The notes under the pieces were generated by a model. That model was not told where the DNA came from. It saw only the letters and a program-made list of their open reading frames with translations, and searched no databases. A stretch of 64,000 nt of DNA from Mesostigma viride. Taxonomy: Eukaryota; Streptophyta; Mesostigmatophyceae; Mesostigmatales; Mesostigmataceae. Of this stretch, positions 57,401-64,000 are shown piece after piece (position 1 is the stretch's first letter; each line of letters begins with the position of its first letter). Location: positions 1-64,000 of the forward strand of contig RPFO01002108.1 of NCBI GenBank assembly GCA_009746045.1. Reading direction: 5' to 3'. A program made the position numbers and the translations under genes.

Positions 57401-58482
57401 GCCCATGCCTGAGCAGAGCAATCTTTTATTGATATCAATGAGACAGCCAGCGCAGTCCAGAAATCTAGAGAATCCTAAGCATGGGAGCTCGAGCCTGCTG
57501 TGATCTTATCAGGACCATTGTATGCATGTTTGTTTGGTTCTTGTGGTCTTTGTCTGTTCATCCTCTGTCATCTGATAGCAGGTAGTAACCTTATCATTAG
57601 GTAGTCGTTAGTCGGTAATGTTAAACAATTGGCATACAAACCAGGCTCTTCTACATTTGAACACCAGAGTGTTGATCATGTCTACTAGACTGGTACTTTG
57701 ATCGATGCATATGCACAGTATTCATGCGCCTGTCACCGTGGTGAGTATATCTATAGTCAGCTATCTATAGTAGGTTGTCTCCTTGATAGCCAGCACAATC
57801 AAATGCTTTCCTTTCCTTATCTGTAGTCAGCACAATCAAATGCTTTCCTTTCCTTATCTATAGTCAGCACAATCAAATGCTTTCCTTTCCTTATCTATAG
57901 ACTGCACAATCAAATGCTTTCCTTTCCTAATCTATCGTCAGCACAATCAAATGCTTTCCTTTCCTTATCTATCGTCAGCACAATCAAATGCTCTCGTTTC
58001 CTTATCTATGGTCAGCACAATCAAATGCTCTCCTTTCCTTATCTATCGTCAGCACAATCAAATGCTTTCCTTTCCTTATCTATCGTCAGCACAATCAAAT
58101 GCTTTCCTTTCCTTTTTTTTGTCACATTGGGCAATGCTTATATAGTATTTGGGATAGTATTTGGGAACAGTCTTTGGGATCAACTTGCCTTGGGATTGGT
58201 GAATTCTTGTTTAGTCGCGAGATGCCAAATTTTGTCTTCAACATGCCTGTGGTACTGCTCGTAGGCACCTGCTGATAGTTGAGCTAGTGGGGGTCATTCT
58301 TATGTGTTTTTGATGGCATCTGAGACGGCCGCTGGCATTTAATGTTTCCCTGCCGTCTTCACCTGATCTGGCATCGTCTTTTCTCGCTCGCGTGCTTCAT
58401 TGGCTGATGCAGGATTAGCACCCACGAATCCATCTCGGTTTTGTTCTACAGCGAAGCCGAAGCGGAGGAGACGCTTGGGTGA
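45429..58482 (+). CDS. PRPS: ribose-phosphate pyrophosphokinase (PRPP synthetase), 12 exons, about 456 residues
   Basis: It makes PRPP from ribose 5-phosphate and ATP for nucleotide, His and Trp synthesis. Exons: 45429-45611 (donor least certain), 46083-46252, 47732-47840, 48671-48748, 49241-49313, 49996-50057, 50648-50746, 51295-51373, 54606-54681, 55587-55860, 56859-56956, 58413-58482. All phases match. The catalytic core holds [32 protein letters not shown], the ATP loop [37 protein letters not shown] and the PRPP-binding [10 protein letters not shown]; it ends [20 protein letters not shown]. The motifs are class I type. Residues 1-100 are extra: an Arg-rich head ([20 protein letters not shown]), then a hydrophobic [19 protein letters not shown] and a Lys/Glu/Pro linker, suggesting organelle import, probably mitochondrial. 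ATG 45429 or 45444 suits a presequence better than 45378. Confidence 0.93.
46235..46374 (+). repeat. 4 x 35-bp tandem repeat spanning the exon 2 donor site of PRPS
   Basis: Units start at 46235, 46270, 46305 and 46340, each exactly 35 bp. Each carries the exon end AAAGTGACCAG (or a variant) and a donor position: GTAACT at 46253, lost (GAGAGT) at 46288, GTAACT at 46323, GTAGGG at 46358. Using a later donor would add an immediate in-frame TAA, so only the first gives a full protein. Confidence 0.93.
46655..47266 (+). repeat. G-rich minisatellite (GGGGTGGGG words), about 600 bp
   Basis: G runs of 4 to 12 are separated by single T (rarely A, C or TT) throughout. It lies in intron 2 of PRPS with the G-rich strand as the sense strand, so the pre-mRNA would have dozens of possible G-quadruplexes. 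The reading frames across it are Gly/Trp/Val repeats and are not coding. Confidence 0.95.
48570..48625 (+). pseudogene. echo of the 5' edge and acceptor of PRPS exon 4
   Basis: GTGCGTGCAG|GGCATTCGC leads into a frame reading [11 protein letters not shown]. The real exon at 48671 has CATGCAG|GTGGTCCGC and reads [25 protein letters not shown] is identical in both. The copy lies about 95 bp upstream in intron 3 and keeps its AG acceptor. Confidence 0.8.
50180..50216 (+). pseudogene. possible echo of the 3' edge of PRPS exon 6
   Basis: GGACAACAGCGATAACAAG|GTGAGG (frame: SRDNSDNK) resembles GGACCGCAAGAGCAAG|GTGGGT (frame: RQDRKSK) 155 bp upstream. The match needs a gap and is the weakest of the set. 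Confidence 0.3.
50510..50562 (+). pseudogene. echo of the 5' edge and acceptor region of PRPS exon 7
   Basis: AAGCCGCCTGTGCCCATCTT and TGTGGCCGACGTG parallel AGCCGCGCGTACCCATCTC and GGCGGCCGACGTGG of the real exon (50648). The frame reads [11 protein letters not shown] then a stop, against [14 protein letters not shown]. It lies about 130 bp upstream in intron 6. Confidence 0.75.
51621..51758. repeat. two tandem copies of a 69-bp unit
   Basis: TATGTAGTCTAGCCGATAGC starts at 51621 and 51690, and each copy ends AATTCCTTAACTATCACTTT. It lies in intron 8 of PRPS. Confidence 0.93.
53525..53823. mobile_element. 299-bp MITE with 40-bp terminal inverted repeats and TA duplication
   Basis: CCGTAGTGGCTCTTATAT opens the element and its exact reverse complement closes it. 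Similarity continues inward for about 40 bp on each side (GTACGC(T/C)TAATTAT). TA stands at 53523-53524 and 53824-53825. No coding capacity is present. It lies in intron 8 of PRPS and is unrelated in sequence to the 740-bp MITE. Confidence 0.88.
53828..53930. repeat. short direct duplication, 68-bp spacing
   Basis: GTACCTGGGGATGCTTG occurs at about 53828 and 53896, followed by similar CACCCCAGGTTG and AACTCCGGGTTG. It directly follows the MITE. Confidence 0.75.
56463..56710. repeat. (ATCC)62 microsatellite
   Basis: About 62 perfect ATCC units form 248 bp with no interruption, in intron 10 of PRPS. The open frames on both strands (His-Pro-Ser-Ile or Met-Asp-Gly-Trp repeats) are artefacts. Perfection over this length suggests recent expansion. 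Confidence 0.97.
57035..57060 (+). pseudogene. echo of the 3' edge and donor of PRPS exon 11
   Basis: GCGGCTGACGCAATCTGCGG|GTAGGG (frame AADAICG) parallels CTGGCCGACGCCATCCGCAG|GTATAG (frame LADAIRR) at the real edge 56956. It lies about 100 bp downstream in intron 11. Confidence 0.7.
57791..58118. repeat. nine tandem copies of a 37-bp minisatellite
   Basis: CAGCACAATCAAATGCTTTC, then CTTTCCTTATCTATAGT or ATCGT, repeats every 37 bp from 57791 to 58087. It lies in intron 11 of PRPS. Confidence 0.95.
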
Positions 58483-58507
58483 TGAGCAATGCCTAGGTAG
58501 CCAGCAT

Positions 58508-58512
58508 TGTAA
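58508..58512 (+). terminator. possible poly(A) signal TGTAA
   Basis: TGTAA, the usual green-algal polyadenylation signal, lies 26 bp after the PRPS stop codon. Another is at about 58747. Five bases are weak evidence alone. Confidence 0.35.
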
Positions 58513-59800
58513 ATTTTGCAGCGTAGTTCTTGAATCAATCAGTACCTGTACAGAGATTGGTGCACGGACAGTGTTATATTTGCCCACATGTTCATCTACG
58601 TGAAGGAGTGCAGTGAGCGCAGTTCATAGGTGTTAAAATAATAGCTATTTGCACACAAGTACGTCATGTTAAATTGTGCGTGCTACATGTGATCATGTGA
58701 TCATTTGGTCATGTGATGCGGCTCAGTCAAGCTTACATGTTGATACTGTAACAACCAAATGTTACATCCAAAGTTTTCCTACTGTTGATCTTATTATGAG
58801 TTCTTGAGGACAATTATTTGAGAAGTTAGGAGGCTCGACGTCTATTGGATATTGGGCCTGCTGAGATCTGTCGAATTTATTGTTCTACCCTCATTGGTCG
58901 TGGCCTGATCCACGTAGGGTACTTTGCATGGTTTTGTTCAGTCAGTCATAGATTCTCTTTAATACTGTTGTACCTGGTGGATCTGGTTCCAGGTCATGGA
59001 GATTCAGTATGTGCTGGCCTTGTGTTGTGTTGAGGATTCGGAGGATAAGATCTTATCTTGAGTGATCCTCACTTTTGATTGGTCCTTCCGGGTTAGGGTT
59101 GAGCCGACTCTGCGAACACGATGACTTTTATCCTGTTGGTAGTGGTCGTGCATGTGTGCGTACGTGAGAGCTAAAGCTATGGTGTAATTCAAGGGTTTCC
59201 TTGTTTCATCAATCAAACAACCCTTGCTAAAAGTCAACTATAACTTCAACAGATAGTCGACTTGGATATAACTTGTCTGTTGTGTCTAACAAGGGTGGGA
59301 ACTCATTCCCTTAACTGTTGAAGATCCATCTTCATTGCTTCTCTGGACGTGAAGTTATCTGTCGCGACTCCAACCCAGGTATAAAGATCTTTTCACACCA
59401 ATGTTGATACTGAGGCTGTTGCAAACACAACATTTTTAGTCGTTACAGATACAGCAAACCACGTAGGAAAGCTAGCTCAAATTTTATCCGTCCGGGTGAT
59501 TCAGCCAGCTCACGTGGTGTACTCAACTTTGATTAGAAGTTAAAACATGGACGCAGCCAACATATTTAAAAAAAAAAAATGCATGCATGTGGTGGTTGAG
59601 CTATCGAGAATCGATCGGGATATCCGACCCAACGAATGCACTAACTACCAAGTCGATTACTGCCTAGTGTTTAGTGTTTTAAGTCTGCCCCTGAGGAAAG
59701 CCGGTACACGACCACCTTTGTCTGCCATTACAGTATAGGACAGGTCGGATTCTAATAATTACGTGCGAAAGTTACAAATATCGTCTGTGCATCATTAAAA
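58513..59800. other. no gene recognised
   Basis: Low-complexity-free DNA of mixed composition contains only short frames without recognisable similarity. It may include the PRPS 3' untranslated region. Confidence 0.4.
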
Positions 59801-59802
59801 AA

Positions 59803-60285
59803 AAAAATAAAATTATAACATGACTCCGTTTGGGGACTCGTGTAGTGCGTATTCCCTTGCTTGATGGATGGAGGTGGGCGTTCGAAGCCGCGAAACCTAA
59901 CTAAGCTAACGTGACTCTAAGCTAAACTAGAAAAATCCTACCTACGCTACTCAGCAAAGCGCCCCTTCCGCCTGGGGGGAGGGGGCTTGCCCACAGGGGC
60001 TGGCGTGTGAGACTGGACAATGGTCTTCCACCTCTTCTTGTACCTGCACATAGCAGTCCAAGATCCGGATCGATGGTGAATACCGGGGTGCGCTAGCGCT
60101 GCCGCCGGCCGCCGAGCCGGTCGAGGTGGTACTACATGTCCTTGCCCTGGTTGCGAGCTTGGCAGGCCTTGGCATCCGCGATGCACTGGGCCGCCTCTGC
60201 GTCCTGAGCCTGTGCGTAGGCCTCCCCAAGGGCGGCCATGAGCACCGGGTTCAGCAATGGGTCCAGCCATAGCCTTAGCTTAGCT
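59803..60285 (-). mobile_element. LINE fragment, reverse transcriptase deleted
   Basis: Read on the minus strand it starts in the endonuclease-RT linker (NPVLMAALGEAYAQAQDAEA-like) and jumps directly to the ORF2 end (AAGAAGAGGTGGAAGACC, CACACGCCAGCCCCTGTGGG). It then runs through the 3' end CTCCATCCATC to the hairpin region at 59823-59838 and an A-rich tail. All RT motifs are missing. Confidence 0.75.
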
Positions 60286-60414
60286 TAGTTAGCATTAGTA
60301 CAGCCAGCCATGCTACGCCAGGTAGTAGCTATGCTCCGCTTGCTTGCCCACGCTCCTGGCTGATGATTGATATGCTCACGCGGGTCTTATTGCATCCACT
60401 GAATTTGCCGGATC

Positions 60415-60726
60415 GATCTCTCTTGCAGTTGGACTGAGCACTATGCAGAACAAGAAGAGCTATAGGTGGAAGACGATTGTCCAGGCTCACACGCCAGCTA
60501 GCCCCTGTTGTCCGGGCAATCCCCCTCGATCCCCCCACCTAGCTGGGAGGAAGGGGCGCTTTGCTGAGTAGAGTAGTTAGGGTTTTCTAGATTAGTTTAG
60601 AGTTAGCTTAGTTCGGTTTCAGCGGCAATTCGCCCACCTCCATCCATCCAGTTGCAAGGGAATATGTGCTACATACATACATGATCTCCCAACGGAGTCA
60701 TGCATGTTATAATTTATAATTTAATA
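60415..60726 (+). mobile_element. short 3' LINE fragment with 9-bp target-site duplication
   Basis: TGCCGGATC flanks it at 60406-60414 and 60727-60735. It holds only the ORF2 end and 3' untranslated region (GCAGAACAAGAAGAG, CTTTGCTGAGTAGAGTAG), hairpin CTCCCAACGGAG at 60686-60697 and a TTTATAATTTAAT tail. It is a strongly 5'-truncated insertion. Confidence 0.85.
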
Positions 60727-60798
60727 TGCCGGATCATCTACTATACCGTGTCCGATTGCTGCTGTGGCATGTGCACATGCCTTCGGCATGAAGGAGAA

Positions 60799-63220
60799 CG
60801 TGCCTTCACTACCTTGGCCGCCGGGCACCGCCTCAAGCGTAACCGGGACCCGCTGCTGAAACCGGTGCTCAAGGCCGCCCTTGTGGAGGCCTACGCACAT
60901 CATTGCTCAGGACGCAGAGGTGGCCCAGTGCATCACAGATGCCAAGGCCTGCCACGGCCAAGCTCGCAACCACTATAGGGCAAGGACTGACAATTGTGGT
61001 ATTACCGGCCTCGACCAGCTCGGCGGCCGGCGGCAGCGCACCCCGATGGAGCACACCATCGGGGGACGGCGCGGGCACCGGTTAGCCTTGACCGCTGGTT
61101 GGCCCACAAATATGTTTCCTTAATTGACGACAGCCGGTGGGGCTCGCGCCCCTCCCCTGCCGCTGCACCCCGAGACCAGCAGGCGCCCGTCTCGGTGTTG
61201 CCAGACCCCCCCCCGCCGCCTGCGCCCCCCTCCTCGGCCGCGGACTACCATGAAGTCCCCGCCAATTGAACGGGAGGCCCTTGCCACCAATGACGTCGTC
61301 CGCCCCTTCACTTTGGAGGACTGAATTGGACGGCACCCTTGCTCGCCTGCATGCGGTACGACGCGGCGGTCGGTGCCAACCACCGGCCTTTCGGCTGAGC
61401 TGATGAAGACCCCTGACCTAGCTGGCGGTGAGGGAGCTTCTGCTGGCGTTCTGCTGTCTGCAACCGTGTCCTGCTCTCTGATGAGCCTCCTCCTGCTGCA
61501 TGAGTGGCAGACGGCCATCCGAGTCATCAGTGAGTGTACAAGAAGGGCTCTGCTGAGCACTGACCCCGGTAACTATCGGGGTGTCTGCCTGCAGAGCGCC
61601 ACGCTGAAGGTCTTCATGCGCATGATGCTGCACAGGCTCTGCGCCGCGCTGGACCCGCACCTGGGTAAGTCTCAGATGGGTTTCTGTCGTGGCCGTAACA
61701 CTGTCATGGCTGTATATTTGTGGCGCGCCGGTTGATGGAGGAGGTGCGTCGCATTTGCCCTGATCGTTTTGCGCTGGTCTTCATTTTTGTTGACTATATC
61801 AAGGCTTTCGACACGGTCCTCACTCCTCTGGGAGGCTCTTTGTTGGGCCATATCTTAGCTCTGGACCGCGTGCCCCCGGCGTTTATTGCTGCCATTCCCC
61901 GGCTGTACTGAGGGCTCACAGGCAGTAGTGCGGACTGCAGACTGGGCACCACCCCCGGCCCCATTCCCCCGGCCATTTCATCACGGGGTGTGGCAAGGTT
62001 GTGTCCTGTCCGGCCATACCTGTTCATTATTGTCGTGGATCACGTCATGCGCCAGGCACGTACGTGCACGCCGGCTTTACTGCAGGGTCCTACTTAAGGG
62101 GTCTGAGCCCGGCTTGGACATCCTTATAATAACGATCGCGAATATGGCGGCGGTGGCCCTGGCTACCGCCTGTCGGACCTGATTTATGCGGATGATACCA
62201 CCCTCATCGAGCGCCCCGAGCACATTCAGACCTGGCTGGACTGTCTAGTGGGCTTGGACGCGCGAGCGGTGGGGTTGGAGATTAGCATCAAAACTGAGGC
62301 GCGATGGTGATTGGGGCTACCAGGCGCCCGCCGCTGCCGCGGCTGCTAGACGGGAAGGAGGTCGAGTTCCGTGATCGCTTCAAACTGCTGGGGAGCATGC
62401 TCCCTGACACCGCCGACGATGTGGACATCCGCATCGGCCTGGCCTGGGCTAGGCATCGATCGTTCGCTCAAACCCTACTGGCACTCGAAGGACCTGGGCG
62501 AGCACCGCAAGCGCATGCTCCTCAAGGTCCTGGTCCTCACGGTGACCTATGGCGCCGAGGCATGGACGCTCACGGACACGCTGGCCACACGGCTCAACAG
62601 CACGGTAACCAGGATCATTGCTCCGCCAGGCCCTGAACGTAGGGTTTTCCGCACATCTATAGGTCTTTAGAATCTTTGTACCAGGGTATGCCTCGCATTT
62701 CAGACGAGATTAGACAACGTAGGATAGCATTCGTAGGACATCTCAAGCTCGCACCAGTCAGGTAGACACCGACCTCGGTCTGGCCGGCCCCCAGCGGCTT
62801 GGCCAGCCAGGGCGGCATATCCTCAGGACCTGGCCTGGCCCCAGGGACATTCCTAAAAAGATAGGTAAACATACCATGGGCTACCCACAGCAGTTGCTTG
62901 ACGACCTAGTGGTCCCAGCCCCGTTTGAACATCGCATTCTCTCCCTCTCTCTTGCTTGGACTGCTATGCAGAACAAGAAGAGGTGAAAGACGGTTGTCCA
63001 GGCTCGATCATACGCCAGCCCCTGTGGGCAAGCGCCCCCCCCCCCAAGAGGAGGGGGCGCTTTGCTGAGTATAGAATAGTTAGGGGTTTCTAGATTTGAT
63101 TATAGCTTAGAGTTAGATTATAGTTCGGTTTCGCGGCGTCGCTCACCTCCATCCATCCAGCAAGGGAATATGTGCTACATGATCTCCCAACGGAGTCACG
63201 TTATAATTTAATTAAATTTA
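60799..63220 (+). mobile_element. 5'-truncated LINE with 11-bp target-site duplication
   Basis: ATGAAGGAGAA flanks it at 60788-60798 and 63221-63231. It contains linker, reverse transcriptase, C-terminal region, the hairpin CTCCCAACGGAG (63184-63195) and a TTAATTAAATTTA tail. It is the same family as the 26.0-28.8 kb copy but with different damage. Confidence 0.92.
61270..62990 (+). pseudogene. LINE ORF2 reverse transcriptase and C-terminal region, frameshifted
   Basis: The frames shift several times, but the RT motifs are in order: NYRGVCLQSATLKVFMRMM, QMGFCRGRNTVMAVYL, motif A FVDYIKAFDTV (about 61788-61815), HGVWQGCVLS, and the catalytic LIYADDTTLIE (about 62175-62205). The C-terminal part has FKLLGSMLPDTADDVDIRIG and VTYGAEAWTL. 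Motif A is better kept than in the 26-28.8 kb copy. Early stops and frameshifts make it non-functional. Confidence 0.85.
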
Positions 63221-63234
63221 ATGAAGGAGAAAGG

Positions 63235-63350
63235 GGCCGGGTCTCTGCCCTTTCTTCACATGTGTTGTGCACATACAGGGATTAAAAGCACTCCGGCCGG
63301 TGCCCCGTGACTCCCCAACGGGAGCACGTGTTTAATTAATTAATTAATTA
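63235..63350 (+). mobile_element. short SINE-like tail element
   Basis: It ends with GTGACTCCCCAACGGGAGCACG (hairpin 63311-63324) and (TTAA)n, like the end of the 26-28.8 kb LINE. The left edge is uncertain and abuts the previous LINE's target duplication. Confidence 0.5.
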
Positions 63351-63552
63351 CCCGGGCCACACCCGTCATCATGAATGGCCGAGCATACAGTCGTTCTGGA
63401 TGTAGTCCGGATGACGCGTAGTTGCTATCTGTGACTCCAGACCTTGGCAAGCGAGTCTCGCCACTTGCCTTCGCGGGTGAAGTATCCGCGTAGAAAAGTA
63501 CCTCATCGGGTACTCCGTGGCATGCCTTCATATTGATGCATGTTCACGCGCA

Positions 63553-63962
63553 TATTGTTGCACTAAGAATTTAGCCATGCTATTCTGATCAGGCACTCCG
63601 CAAAGGTGAAAACCATTTGCGTTCAGTGCCGGGCCGCGGAAAACGCGGAAAAACGCCATGCTATGCCTATGCAGAGAGATGCTCTCTGTCGAGAAGCCAT
63701 GTCCTAGCTCTTGTATAGCCATGATGATCTTCCCCCACATAACATACTCCGGGCCCTTAGCTGGGCATAGTGTGAAGATTATGAGGGTGCAGGTGCCCTG
63801 GTGCACCTAGAGCAAGGGTAGCTTACATTCCCACCCTTGCAGGAAGTAGCCCAGAATGTATTAAAAGCCATATGCCCCTTCTCAGGGATATGTGCTACAT
63901 GTACTCCCAACGGAGGTATGTTTCTAATTAATTAATTAATTAATTAATTAATTAATTAATTA
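63553..63962 (+). mobile_element. SINE-like element, about 410 bp, between direct repeats
   Basis: ATGTTCACGCGCA stands at 63540-63552 and 63963-63975. Inside are GTGCCCTGGTGCACCTAGAG, the CCACCCTTGCAGGAAGTAG block, TATGTGCTACAT, the hairpin CTCCCAACGGAG (63904-63915) and a long (TTAA)n tail, as in the 23.45 and 31.34 kb elements. After the right repeat, ATTCTGATCAGGC also recurs (63988-64000 against 63578-63591), so the duplication may be longer than a target duplication, or a second copy begins at the window edge. Confidence 0.7.
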
Positions 63963-64000
63963 ATGTTCACGCGCACTTACTTATAATATTCTGATCAGGC

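Overview
The window is eukaryotic nuclear DNA: two intron-rich genes with GT-AG introns, long arrays of tandem repeats, and LTR, LINE, SINE-like and MITE elements. A green alga is my best guess. The grounds are the intron style, a TGTAA poly(A)-like signal just after one gene, a telomere-like heptamer (TGTAGGG) one base away from the plant/algal TTTAGGG, and a Ty3/Gypsy element with a chromodomain. The species cannot be named from the sequence.

Layout. 1-8.7 kb: a 40-bp satellite with three zones of different higher-order period, then a CA-rich tract, a tRNA-like relic and telomere-like heptads. 9-11.6 kb: degenerate tandem repeats carrying the palindrome CCAACGGCCGTTGG. 11.65-19.4 kb: a 5'-truncated Ty3/Gypsy chromovirus (gag tail, frameshifted pol, and an unusual GC-rich 762-residue ORF between integrase and the 3' LTR). 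19.4-31.5 kb: a graveyard of one LINE family (complete insertions with target-site duplications, copies that lost the reverse transcriptase, and a TIR-bounded block holding only ORF1-like sequence) plus short elements with the same 3' stem-loop.

31.8-44.35 kb, minus strand: a 13-exon gene for a protein with an NT-C2 (EEIG1/EHBP1 N-terminal) domain followed by a long coiled coil, assembled exon by exon with matching phases. 45.4-58.5 kb, plus strand: a 12-exon gene for class I ribose-phosphate pyrophosphokinase with an N-terminal targeting-like extension. The two genes are divergent and share about 1.1 kb of upstream sequence. 58.5-64 kb: more LINE and SINE-like insertions.

The most unusual pattern is that introns of both host genes contain decayed copies of the neighbouring exon edge together with its splice site ('exon-edge echoes'). 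In one case the 5' splice site sits inside a perfect-period 4 x 35 bp tandem repeat. This looks like intron growth by local duplication of splice-junction sequence. Other points of note are the extra retrotransposon ORF, the LINE/SINE shared 3' stem-loop, and the satellite's changing higher-order periods.

The very long ORFs in the first 8.7 kb, in the G-rich tract and in the ATCC tract are stop-free repeats, not genes.
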